This document shows positions 1 through 7,424 of a stretch of DNA of 28,786 bases, in pieces. The position numbers and the translations under genes were made by a program. Numbering within the stretch: the first letter of the stretch is position 1; every line of letters starts with the position of its first letter. Source of the stretch: Lachnospiraceae bacterium (GTDB taxonomy: Bacteria; Bacillota; Clostridia; Lachnospirales; Lachnospiraceae). The DNA lies in contig JAHZFJ010000040.1 of NCBI GenBank assembly GCA_019421365.1, positions 1 to 28,786 on the forward strand, written 5' to 3'. Under the pieces are notes generated by a model. That model was not told the DNA's origin, did no database searches, and saw only the letters and a program-made list of their open reading frames with translations.

Positions 1-3
1 ATA

Positions 4-50
4 GCCCCTTATAGGGGCAGAGCAAGCCACCAGCTAAGCTGGTGGTCTTG
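4..50. repeat. Two adjacent hairpins at the left edge, IS200/IS605-end-like
   Basis: Two palindromes lie side by side. GCCCCT-TAT-AGGGGC (4-18) is a perfect 6-bp stem. CCACCAGC-TAA-GCTGGTGG (27-45) is a perfect 8-bp stem that extends through CAAG/CTTG (23-26 and 47-50) past one bulged T. Subterminal hairpins of this kind are characteristic of IS200/IS605-family ends and of the guide RNA scaffold at the right end of TnpB elements. No T-run follows on either strand, so a simple terminator is less likely. The element body would lie outside the window, so the assignment is an inference. Confidence 0.45.
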
Positions 51-80
51 ACTCTATGTGAGAGATTTATTATGTTTTTC

Positions 81-1493
81 TTAGAGAGTAAACGATAGTA
101 AAATAAAATTCAAGACAAACAAACCAGATACAACCCAAAGAATAGGGTGGATTTCATTTGCTTTCTTTTTACAGATCTTAACGATACAGTAGAAGATAAA
201 GCCAGTTGCGATACCATTAGAGATACTATAGCAAAGTGCCATAACAATACCTGCAAAGAATGCTGGAATTGCTTCACTAAGGTCTTCCCAATCGATTTCT
301 TTGAAAGAAGAAAGCATCATGATACCTACAATAATAAGTGCAGGAGCTGTTGCAGCAGATGGGATTGCACTAACAAATGAAGCAAAGAATGCACTGATAG
401 CGAAACAGATAGCAACAACAACACTTGTTAAACCAGTACGACCACCAGCACCAATACCAGCAGCACTTTCTACATAAGTTGTAGTGTTTGAAGTACCGAT
501 GATTGCACCAATTGAAGTTGCAGTAGCATCAGCGAATAAAGCCTTGTCCATCTTAGATTTGAAACCAGCAGTTGTTTCCATTGATTTTTCATCTTCTTCA
601 CTGAAGATACCGCTGCGGCGACCAGTTCCAATGAATGTTCCAATTGTATCGAATGTATCAGATAAACTGAATGAGAAGATAGTTACTAATACAACTGGTA
701 ATTTGGAAGCATCATTAAAGAGAGAAACGAGCCCTTCTTTTGTAAAGATCGCACCGAATGTTGATGGTAATGCAGCACATGCTTCTTTAAAGTTAATAGA
801 ATCGCCCATATTTGTAAGCCCCATAGGAATACCGATTAATGATGTTAAGATGATGCCGATGAAGATAGCACCTTTTACATTAAGCATAAGAAGAACTACA
901 GTGATTACTAAACCAATAAGTGCAAGAATAGCAGTAAGTTCACTAGATGAGAAACCTGATAATGTTGGAACTACTTGTGAACCATGCATAGAAGCACCGA
1001 TTCCAACATCAGCACCAGTATCATTAGTGAAGTTGATTATGTTAGCATTCTTTAAGCCGATATAAGCGATGAAGATACCGATACCTCCACCGATAGCATT
1101 TTGCATGCTTCTTGGAATGGCTTTAATGATGTATTTACGAATTTTAGTTACTGTGATGATGATATTGACAATACCGCAGATGAATACCATGGATAATGCT
1201 TGTTGCCATGTGAATCCAAGACCAAAACATACGGTATAAACAAAGAATGCGTTAAGACCCATACCAGGTGCTTGTGCATAAGGTACATTGGCTACTAATC
1301 CCATGATTAACGTACCAATGATTGATGAGATAATGGTTGCTAAGAATACAGCACCCCACTCCATGCCAGCTTGAGATAATACGTTCGGATTAACAATGAT
1401 AATGTAAGCCATGGCAAAAAAAGTGGTGAGACCGGCAATGATTTCAGTTGAAACACTAGTGCCACTCTCTTTTAGTTTGAAAAACTTTTCCAT
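81..1493 (-). CDS. NCS2-family (AzgA/PbuG-like) nucleobase permease
   Basis: Polytopic membrane protein of 470 aa, the usual size for the AzgA/PbuG branch of the NCS2 family (import of adenine, guanine or hypoxanthine with protons). Family hallmarks are visible: the N-terminal stretch beginning ...TEIIAGLTTFFAMAYI, then the NPNVLS segment, the QAPGMGLNAFF motif, DTFDTIGTFIGTG, and the TSNTTTYVESAAGI block that contributes to the substrate site. The chosen start is the ATG at 1493, because AAGGAGG sits 7 nt upstream; a GTG 57 nt further upstream has no such site. The gene stands alone and is divergent from the YibE/F pair. Which purine is carried cannot be told from the sequence. Confidence 0.93.
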   Translation of the reverse strand: MEKFFKLKESGTSVSTEIIAGLTTFFAMAYIIIVNPNVLSQAGMEWGAVFLATIISSIIGTLIMGLVANVPYAQAPGMGLNAFFVYTVCFGLGFTWQQALSMVFICGIVNIIITVTKIRKYIIKAIPRSMQNAIGGGIGIFIAYIGLKNANIINFTNDTGADVGIGASMHGSQVVPTLSGFSSSELTAILALIGLVITVVLLMLNVKGAIFIGIILTSLIGIPMGLTNMGDSINFKEACAALPSTFGAIFTKEGLVSLFNDASKLPVVLVTIFSFSLSDTFDTIGTFIGTGRRSGIFSEEDEKSMETTAGFKSKMDKALFADATATSIGAIIGTSNTTTYVESAAGIGAGGRTGLTSVVVAICFAISAFFASFVSAIPSAATAPALIIVGIMMLSSFKEIDWEDLSEAIPAFFAGIVMALCYSISNGIATGFIFYCIVKICKKKANEIHPILWVVSGLFVLNFILLSFTL

Positions 1494-1514
1494 AATTGAC
1501 CTCCTTGAAATGTG

Positions 1515-1560
1515 ATCAGTTGCCATTTTACAACTGATTCTTGTCCCCACTCTCGGTGAC
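1515..1560 (-). promoter_or_regulatory. Structured 5' leader of the permease gene
   Basis: Read on the minus strand, the roughly 85-nt leader carries two consecutive hairpins. The first is GTCACC-GAGAGT-GGGGAC (1560-1543, one mismatch). The second is ATCAGTTG-TAAAATGG-CAACTGAT (1538-1515, 8 perfect pairs). They stop 9 nt before the AAGGAGG. No core of the classical purine riboswitch was recognised. The leader may control translation or stability. Confidence 0.4.
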
Positions 1561-1585
1561 TTTTATTTCGTTATTGACAGTGAAA

Positions 1586-1614
1586 AGTATATCTGATTTT
1601 GAAAGATTTTGCAA
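1586..1614 (-). promoter_or_regulatory. Sigma-A type promoter for the permease gene
   Basis: On the minus strand, TTGCAA (1614-1609) and TATACT (1591-1586) are separated by exactly 17 bp. This places a start of transcription near 1579 and gives a leader of about 85 nt. Confidence 0.65.
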
Positions 1615-1788
1615 TTAGAATATTAAAAATACTTAAAATTTTATCGTTTATATTAGTACAATTAATAAATAATATTAGTAACCAGTATAAAAGTGGGAAA
1701 AAAAACTTTTTAAAAACATTTAATGTAAAGGAGAAAAAATTAAGGATAGTAGACTAAAGATATTTACTCTGGAATTATGATAGATTCG

Positions 1789-1797
1789 TGCTATAAT
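1789..1797 (+). promoter_or_regulatory. Extended -10 promoter for the first YibE/F operon
   Basis: TGC-TATAAT at 1789-1797 is a perfect -10 with the extended TGn motif; the -35 region is poor. It lies about 110 bp before the first gene of the YibE/F pair and points towards it. Confidence 0.5.
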
Positions 1798-1908
1798 GTT
1801 CCATGGAAATAATGTGAAAAGTGAAAATTCTAGACGAATTCTGTTTCTATGAGCAAAAGTTTGTAGGCGGTGAAAAGGATCGGATTATTAATATGGAGGT
1901 TCATATAG

Positions 1909-3081
1909 ATGGATGAAATTGACTCAAAGAATGAATCTAAATTGAAATATTATATAGTAAAGTATAAGAAACTAATAATAACAGCTACTGCATTATTAAT
2001 TCTTGTTGTGGCTGTATTTGTATGTATGAAGAATAATTATTCTCTATATAAGGATACGATTGGTACAATTGTTAATGCAGGTACGCAGTATACTTCCGAT
2101 ATAGAAGGACCAAATCATGAGCTAGACAAGCAGTATACACAAACACTTACCATTAAGATACGCAATGGAGAATATGAAGGTAACTATATTCAGATAACGA
2201 ATGATTATTCAGAAACCCAGATGAAGGATACTAGATACGCGGAGGGCGATGATGTATTTATAAGTATAGAAAGTAAGGATAATGTGTTGATTGGAACCAT
2301 AAAAGACGTAAAGAGAGATCAATATGTTGTGGTAATGGCATTTATTTTTATTATACTTTTAATCACAATCTCTGGTAAGCAAGGAATACTGACAATTCTG
2401 TCATTGTTAGTGAACATAGGAATCTTTCTGATATTCATGAGAAGATATATCGACGGGGAATCCTTTGATGTTCTAACTATAGCTATGGTGATTTCCTTTA
2501 GCATACTAACATTGTTTATACTAGGTGGTATCAATAGGAAATCCATTGGGGCTGTTATATCCTCCTTGGTGACAGTAGGTCTTATTACTATAATATATCA
2601 ACTGGTATATCAATTTGTTGAGAAACCACCTTATGAAATGTTAGATTATATTGTCGGACACGATGACCTTAAGGGGATATTTACAGGTAGTGTTATTATA
2701 GGAAGCCTCGGAGCAATTATGGATGTAGCAATCACAATGAACTCCTCGATATGTGAATTGATTGATACTACACCCAAGATTACGGTAAAGGATTTGGTTA
2801 GGTCAGCAAGAGAGATTGGCCATGACATTATGGGTACTATGGTAAATGTATTATTCTTTACCTATATTAGTGGAAGTTTACCGATGACAATTCTGAAGTT
2901 TAAGAATGGATATGGTTTGTTGTCCATGATCCGTTATAACGTGTTTTTTGAAGCAGCAAGAATTCTACTTGGCTCAATTGGCATCGTGTTGGCAATTCCA
3001 GTGTCAACAGTGGTTGCTGTATTGATATTTCGTAGGAAGAGAAAACAGTCAGAAGAAATTATACAAACACATGAAAACTAA
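1909..3081 (+). CDS. YibE/F family membrane protein (long partner)
   Basis: 390 aa. A basic cytoplasmic N-terminus is followed by one membrane segment (about residues 22-41), an extracytoplasmic domain of about 95 residues (to ~137) and a polytopic C-terminal half with about seven membrane segments. The C-terminal half carries the two motifs shared with the other YibE/F proteins here: GAIMD (in GSLGAIMDVAITMNSS) and DIMGT (in GHDIMGTMVNV). The start ATG has GGAGG about 11 nt upstream. It is followed after 17 nt by a shorter YibE/F gene, an arrangement common in Firmicutes, so the two probably form one transcript and perhaps one complex. The biochemical function of the family is not established. 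Transport is a guess from topology. Confidence 0.88.
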   Translation: MDEIDSKNESKLKYYIVKYKKLIITATALLILVVAVFVCMKNNYSLYKDTIGTIVNAGTQYTSDIEGPNHELDKQYTQTLTIKIRNGEYEGNYIQITNDYSETQMKDTRYAEGDDVFISIESKDNVLIGTIKDVKRDQYVVVMAFIFIILLITISGKQGILTILSLLVNIGIFLIFMRRYIDGESFDVLTIAMVISFSILTLFILGGINRKSIGAVISSLVTVGLITIIYQLVYQFVEKPPYEMLDYIVGHDDLKGIFTGSVIIGSLGAIMDVAITMNSSICELIDTTPKITVKDLVRSAREIGHDIMGTMVNVLFFTYISGSLPMTILKFKNGYGLLSMIRYNVFFEAARILLGSIGIVLAIPVSTVVAVLIFRRKRKQSEEIIQTHEN

Positions 3082-3098
3082 CAAGGAAGTGAAGAAAT

Positions 3099-3908
3099 AT
3101 GCTGTTGACGTTAGGTATTATATTAGTAGTCTTGATGGTTGTTGTTGGTGGTGACCGTGGTGTCGGTTCAGTATTAGCGCTGATTGCAAATATGGCTATT
3201 ATGTTTTTCACAATTAAGTTGATTTCAATGGGATTGAATCCGTATTTGATAGTATTTTTGGCATCACTTTTGTTCGTATCAGTTACCCTTATCTATCAGA
3301 ATGAAACGAATATGAAATCATTATCAGCTGTTATAGCGGTTATGATTGTTATGATAGTACTTACTTGCTTCATAGCGGTAGTGGTTAACAAGACAAGAAT
3401 CGCGGGTTATAGTGAAGTTGATCGCTATGAAGAGATTACGATGTACGTATCCACTAACATTTCGGTCAAGATGGATCAGGTGATGATTTGCGTAGTATTA
3501 TTAGGCTTACTAGGAGCCATTATGGATACTTCCATTGCTATTACAACTGCGGTATATGAAATTCATAGGAATAACCCTCATTTTAATAGAAAGCAGTTGG
3601 TTCGATCTGGACGTAATGTAGGAAAGGACATTATGGGAACAACCGTTAATACGCTGTTACTAGCAACTATCGGTGAAACTATTATGCTAAATGTTTTATA
3701 TCTAAAGTTTCATTATACATTTGCCCAGTTACTAAATTCTAAATCATTTTTTCAAGAATTCTGTATGATCGTATTTTCGAATATCGGTTGTTTATTAATA
3801 ATACCGATTTCGTATAGTGTTATCAGTTATCTCTTGGTTTCGGATTCGAAAGTTGCTGTATGGTTTCGTCAGTATTGTGCGAAGAAAGAAGCGGAGGAAG
3901 ATGTATAA
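3099..3908 (+). CDS. YibE/F family membrane protein (short partner)
   Basis: 269 aa, almost entirely membrane segments, with no extracytoplasmic domain of the size seen in its upstream neighbour. It keeps the family motifs GAIMD (GLLGAIMDTSIAITT) and GKDIMGT (GKDIMGTTVNTLLL). The start ATG is preceded by AAGGAAG about 10 nt upstream. Transcription ends at the strong hairpin beginning 24 nt after the stop. Its role is unknown; close coupling with the longer partner suggests they act together. Confidence 0.87.
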   Translation: MLLTLGIILVVLMVVVGGDRGVGSVLALIANMAIMFFTIKLISMGLNPYLIVFLASLLFVSVTLIYQNETNMKSLSAVIAVMIVMIVLTCFIAVVVNKTRIAGYSEVDRYEEITMYVSTNISVKMDQVMICVVLLGLLGAIMDTSIAITTAVYEIHRNNPHFNRKQLVRSGRNVGKDIMGTTVNTLLLATIGETIMLNVLYLKFHYTFAQLLNSKSFFQEFCMIVFSNIGCLLIIPISYSVISYLLVSDSKVAVWFRQYCAKKEAEEDV

Positions 3909-3931
3909 AAATATTTTGGTAAGTTAGGTGT

Positions 3932-3988
3932 AATGAAAGATACAGACTCAGTAATAATAGTGTCTGTAGATTTCATTGTACTTTTTTA
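3932..3988 (+). terminator. Intrinsic terminator of the YibE/F operon
   Basis: The arms at 3932-3947 and 3962-3977 (AATGAAAGATACAGAC against GTCTGTAGATTTCATT) pair at 14 of 16 positions around a 14-nt loop and are followed by a run of six T. Confidence 0.85.
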
Positions 3989-4140
3989 CTATTACGATTT
4001 GAGTATAGAAAAGTCATATTAATTAATAATACAATTCATATTGAATTTAGTTTGGGGAATACTTAATTATATGACAATATTTGAATTTTGTCTGATTTAA
4101 GAATCCATAGAAATCCTGTTATTTTAGGAGGTAATTCAAT

Positions 4141-4599
4141 TTGAAAAAGTTAGGCAAAAAAATTATTTCTCATGCGTTCTTGTGTATTGGTGTTCTGTGT
4201 TTCTCAATTGTCTCATTTAATGCAGCACGTTATTATATAATGCGATACAATGCTACCCCAGTACAATGTGAAATTACAAAGGTAGTGAATGATAAGAAAG
4301 ATAATTTGACGGAGAATGTAGATTCCAATGGAAGAATCTATACTAATGGTACTTATGTTAATTTTACTTTGAAAGGCGAACAGTATAAAAACGTTCACGT
4401 TTCAGAACAATGTGGTGAAGTAGGTGATGTAATAGAATTATATGCAAACAAATATGAACCTACAAGGCTACTCTATATAAGTAGTACTAAGATATTGGTT
4501 TTTAAACTTATTATGGTAGAGGGGATTTTTTGTATTGTAATTGAAATATATCTGAATTATAGAAGGCGGAAAAAAGCCAGGATAACTAATGCAGAATAA
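4141..4599 (+). CDS. Small two-pass membrane protein, DUF3592-like
   Basis: 152 aa with a TTG start 9 nt after a perfect AGGAGG; no ATG start fits better. The layout is one membrane segment (about residues 10-30), an extracytoplasmic domain of about 80 residues and a second membrane segment (about 118-137) ending in a basic RRRKK tail. In the middle, the pattern YVNFTLKGEQYKNVHV followed by GEVGDVIELYANKYEPTRL resembles the strand-rich core of DUF3592 proteins, whose function is not known. It is a single-gene unit between two terminators. Confidence 0.75.
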   Translation: MKKLGKKIISHAFLCIGVLCFSIVSFNAARYYIMRYNATPVQCEITKVVNDKKDNLTENVDSNGRIYTNGTYVNFTLKGEQYKNVHVSEQCGEVGDVIELYANKYEPTRLLYISSTKILVFKLIMVEGIFCIVIEIYLNYRRRKKARITNAE

Positions 4600-4656
4600 T
4601 GTTAAAAAGATGATGATACCTTTTTAAGAAGGTGGCATCATCTTTTTAACATTATT
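4595..4656. terminator. Long, near-symmetric terminator
   Basis: A 26-nt arm (4595-4620) pairs with 4631-4656 with only two mismatches near the loop. The arms contain A-tracts and T-tracts, so the hairpin can end transcription on both strands. The left arm overlaps the stop codon of the DUF3592-like gene. Confidence 0.8.
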
Positions 4657-4691
4657 CTTGTACGCCTGAATCACTAATTTATATAATTGTG

Positions 4692-4705
4692 AAACACAGC
4701 AGAAC
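4692..4705. repeat. Left direct repeat flanking the IS30 element
   Basis: AAACACAGCAGAAC here is repeated exactly at 6445-6458, just outside the other end of the element. This is the pattern of a target-site duplication. A 14-bp duplication is long for IS30 but long duplications are known in part of the family, such as IS1630 of mycoplasma. Confidence 0.8.
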
Positions 4706-4728
4706 GTGAATTGTAAAATGAAACGCAA
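4706..4728 (+). repeat. Left terminal inverted repeat of the IS30 element
   Basis: It begins GTGAATTGTAAAATGAAACG and ends in CAA. Compared with the inverted right end it differs at 3 of 23 positions. An 18-nt core, TTGTAAAATGAAACGCAA, is the unit that recurs in inverted form at the right end. Confidence 0.8.
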
Positions 4729-4800
4729 CCCATTTATCTACAATTAATAGTTATTATATAGTAAAAGTTTATCTGCTAAGAGGTTGCATCTTAGCTTACA

Positions 4801-4834
4801 AAAGATTGGTGTATGCTTATATGCCAGTCTTTTT
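4801..4834 (+). terminator. Terminator inside the IS, upstream of the transposase
   Basis: AAAGATTGG (4801-4809) pairs with CCAGTCTTT (4824-4832), with one G-T pair, and is followed by more T. It lies 62 bp before the transposase start. A smaller perfect hairpin, GCTAAGA-GGTTGCA-TCTTAGC (4775-4795), precedes it. Such structures can shield a transposase from outside transcription. Confidence 0.6.
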
Positions 4835-4895
4835 GTTTGCACAAATATCCAATCCCATGTATGCTGATGGAGTCGGCGACGGATTGGAGGAAGTT

Positions 4896-6188
4896 ATGTC
4901 GCAGTTTTTTAGTTATGAAGAAAGACTTGAATTACAGAAGTATCTCAAGGAAGGTCACTCTTTTAAAGAAATCAGCCGTAGATTAGGTAAGGATCCTAGC
5001 ACAATTTCTAGAGAAGTTCGTAAGTACAGCTCAGAAATCACTACTGGCTATCCAGGTCAAACTCATAATACGTGTAAAAATCGTAAAACGTGTAACAAGA
5101 GGCGTATCTGTAAAGAAAACTGTTCTCGAAGTACACTGTACTGTAAACATTGTTGTTTTTGTAATACAAACTGTGTAGATTATGTAGAAGAAGTATGCTG
5201 GGCTAGATTCCGTGCACCTTACATATGCAATGGCTGCAAAGAGATAGGAAAGTGCTCTTTGGTGAAGAACTTTTATGATGCAGAGCAGGCACACATAAGA
5301 GCACATGAAACGGTTTCCGGGTCTAGAAGTGGTCTATGTGTATCAGAACAAGAGGTTGTTCGTCTTAATCAATTATTATCACCATTAGTTCAACAGGGGC
5401 AGTCTCTACATCAGATTTATATCCATCATAAGGACGAGCTTATGTGTAGCGAAAAGACTATGTACAACTACATTGATGCGTGTCTGTTCGATGTCAGAAA
5501 TATTGATTTACCAAGAAAAGTGCGATTTCGGGAACGATACAAAAGGCCAGAATTCAAAGTAGATAAAAGCTGTCGTATCGGACGAAATTACGAGGAGTTC
5601 GAGAAGTTTATTGGCAAAAACCCTGATACGTCTGTTGTACAGATGGATTCTGTATTGGGTAGTAAAGGTGGAAAATGTCTTCTTACCATTCACTTTGTGA
5701 ATTCCAGTTTTATGTTGGCATTTCTCAGGGAGGCCAATACCTCAAAAACAGTAACGGATATTTACTCATACCTGTATGAGTTATTAGGTAACAAAACCTT
5801 TAAAGAATTGTTTCCAGTCATTCTAACAGACAATGGAAGTGAGTTTTCTAATCCTAAAGCAATAGAAGAACCAAATATGGTTTCAAGATTGAGAACAAGG
5901 GTATTCTACTGTGATGCAGGAAAGCCGTATCAAAAGGGATCCATTGAGGTGAACCATGAACTGATACGAAGAATTCTGCCAAAGTGAAGAAACTTTGATC
6001 AATTAACACAAGAGGATATCAATCTCATGATGAATCACATTAATTCTTATAAAAGAAAGAAGCTGAACAATCGTAGTCCATACGAAACATTCAGCTTCTA
6101 CCACGGAGAAGATGTTTTATACAAACTTGGATGTGAGCCAGTCCGACCTGGTGACATCATACTAAAACCGTCTCTTCTCAAAAAATAA
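4896..6188 (+). pseudogene. IS30-family transposase interrupted by a TGA codon
   Basis: The frame from ATG 4896 (GGAGG 5 nt upstream) runs 363 codons to a TGA at 5985-5987. It then continues open in the same frame for 66 codons to a TAA at 6186-6188. The N-terminus has the IS30 HTH (LKEGHSFKEISRRLGKDPST). A cysteine-rich stretch of about 15 Cys at residues ~55-125 follows and is probably zinc-binding. The catalytic core has D251 (VVQMDSVLG), D312 (LTDNGSEF) and E351 (QKGSIEVNHE). After the stop the reading continues RNFDQLTQEDINLMMNHINS with NNRSPYE, typical of IS30 C-termini. IS30 relatives normally have Gly in LPKG, so a GGA to TGA change is the simplest cause. The catalytic triad is retained in the shortened product, but the C-terminal tail is lost. 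An ATG further upstream at 4806 lacks a ribosome site and would start inside the terminator hairpin. Confidence 0.85.
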
Positions 6189-6330
6189 AAACCTGTAGCC
6201 GCCGACGCCTGTTCATAACCACAAAAACAGGGGTGGATTCTCCGATTACAAAAAAATCGAGCGAGAGTTGACCCCCCTTCGGCATGCAGTTCTATAAGTA
6301 TAATACGTCAGATTTTAGTAAAAATCAAAC

Positions 6331-6444
6331 TGCATTTCGGTTACAAATGTTGCGTTTCGTTTACAAAAGGGTATAAAAGTTGCGTTTCGTTTACAAATAT
6401 TCAGTTGCCTGTTACAAACATTGCATCTCATTTTACAACTCACC
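6331..6444 (-). repeat. Right end of the IS30 element with iterated terminal-repeat copies
   Basis: Five related units read in the same direction: 6331-6346, 6350-6367, 6380-6397, 6405-6418 (shortened) and 6421-6438 (the terminal one). The two middle copies are identical, TTGCGTTTCGTTTACAAA. The consensus is close to TTGCRTTTCRTTTACAAA, the inverse of the core at the left end. They look like multiple transposase binding sites. Confidence 0.75.
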
Positions 6445-6458
6445 AAACACAGCAGAAC
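6445..6458. repeat. Right direct repeat flanking the IS30 element
   Basis: Exact 14-bp copy (AAACACAGCAGAAC) of the repeat at 4692-4705. It begins directly after the right terminal inverted repeat. Confidence 0.8.
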
Positions 6459-6543
6459 TTTGGTAAAAGTAGATGATAAACTGATCAAACAGTAAAAATA
6501 TAACATTATTTTAAAGTAAATGCTTATTAAAAACATAATATGT

Positions 6544-6635
6544 GTTATAATTTCAAGGTAATTAAAAATAAGAAGTAAATACTTACCAGTGGATTCCATG
6601 ACGATGGTAGCAACGGACGGGAAAATAAGTCCACT
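6544..6635 (+). promoter_or_regulatory. Promoter and hairpin leader of the ABC-2 transporter operon
   Basis: TG-T-TATAAT (6543-6551) is an extended -10 site. Downstream, AGTGGA (6588-6593) can pair with TCCACT (6630-6635), with TT/AA added past one bulge, enclosing about 36 nt. The hairpin has no T-run and ends about 45 nt before the start codon, so it is a leader structure rather than a terminator. No regulator gene sits beside the operon. Confidence 0.45.
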
Positions 6636-6680
6636 CATAGTATAGCCCCCATAATAAAATAAAAAGGAATGGTAACAATT

Positions 6681-7424
6681 ATGGAATATTTATTAGAACT
6701 GGACAATATAAGCAAGAAGTACAAGAGATTTAAACTACAACAGGTCAGTTTTAAGATTAAGCCAGGAAATATTACTGGTTTTGTAGGTATTAATGGATCT
6801 GGGAAAAGTACGACAATCAAAATTATTGCGGACCTATTACGAAAAGATAGTGGAACAGTGAAGTTTTTTGGTAAAGATAGAGAAAAACAATGCTTCAATG
6901 AGCAAATTGGGTATGTAATGGATAGTAGCTATTTTTATGAGAAACAAACATTAAAAGCGGTAAAGAGTATTATTTCTAGAGCATATCAAAGTTGGAACGA
7001 AGATGAGTATCGACATTATATGGATATATTTCAATTAGAGGAAAAGCAAAAAATAAAGGAACTTTCAAAAGGCATGAAAATGAAATATGCTTTGACATTA
7101 GCTCTATCACATAATGCGCGCCTGCTTATTATGGATGAACCTACAAGTGGTTTGGATCCGTTGGTTAGAAATCAGACCATGAAGGTATTAGAAGAATTTG
7201 TTGCAGATGGCTCCAGAAGTGTCCTCCTTTCAACACATATCACTTCTGACTTAGAAAAAGTAGCAAATAATATTATATTTATACATGATGGAAAGATTAT
7301 ATTTGATGAAACATTGGAAAATCTCCCGAGTTTTCAAAAAAAGTCACTGGGTATAGAGTATGAATCTCTGGAAAATAGTATATTGGACTTTATAGAATAT
7401 AAGAAAACAGGAGGAGTTTTATGA
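6681..7424 (+). CDS. ABC transporter ATP-binding protein (ABC-2 exporter type)
   Basis: 247 aa from the ATG at 6681, which has AAGGA 13 nt upstream; an ATG 12 nt earlier lies too close to that site. Nucleotide-binding motifs are complete: Walker A GINGSGKST (residues 36-44), signature LSKGMKMKY, Walker B LLIMDEP followed by TSGLDP, and the H-loop in LLSTHITSD. The LSKGMK form of the signature is typical of the YtrB/BcrA/CcmA-like ATPases that pair with ABC-2 membrane proteins. The gene overlaps the next by 4 bp (ATGA), so the two are translationally coupled. The substrate is unknown; relatives export peptides or lipids or act in envelope stress. The YtrA-like GntR regulator often found with this type is absent here. 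Confidence 0.88.
   Translation: MEYLLELDNISKKYKRFKLQQVSFKIKPGNITGFVGINGSGKSTTIKIIADLLRKDSGTVKFFGKDREKQCFNEQIGYVMDSSYFYEKQTLKAVKSIISRAYQSWNEDEYRHYMDIFQLEEKQKIKELSKGMKMKYALTLALSHNARLLIMDEPTSGLDPLVRNQTMKVLEEFVADGSRSVLLSTHITSDLEKVANNIIFIHDGKIIFDETLENLPSFQKKSLGIEYESLENSILDFIEYKKTGGVL

Larger units (their letters stand above)
4706..6444 (+). mobile_element. IS30-family insertion sequence, about 1.74 kb
   Basis: The left end GTGAATTGTAAAATGAAACG (4706-4725 and on to 4728) matches the reverse complement of the right end (6443-6421) at 20 of 23 positions. Both ends are bounded by the same 14-bp direct repeat. The element holds one transposase gene of IS30 type, which is interrupted by a single TGA. 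A hairpin terminator lies upstream of the gene and an array of terminal-repeat-like copies lies at the right end. The ends may be off by one base. The intact direct repeats point to simple insertion with no later rearrangement. Confidence 0.85.

Noticed and set aside
147..1065. Plus-strand open frames opposite the permease gene
   Set aside because: They lie wholly antisense to a well-supported permease, have no ribosome site and show composition expected from a shadow frame.
1494..1600. Purine riboswitch upstream of the permease
   Set aside because: The three-way junction with its conserved loop sequences is not visible. The leader forms two simple hairpins instead.
5985..5987. TGA as a selenocysteine codon or programmed read-through
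   Set aside because: The position corresponds to the Gly of the LPKG motif in IS30 relatives, and nothing else suggests selenoprotein synthesis. A GGA to TGA mutation is simpler.
6331..6444. CRISPR-like array of short repeats
   Set aside because: Units are 14-18 bp, diverged, unevenly spaced by 3-13 bp and match the IS30 end. No cas gene is present.
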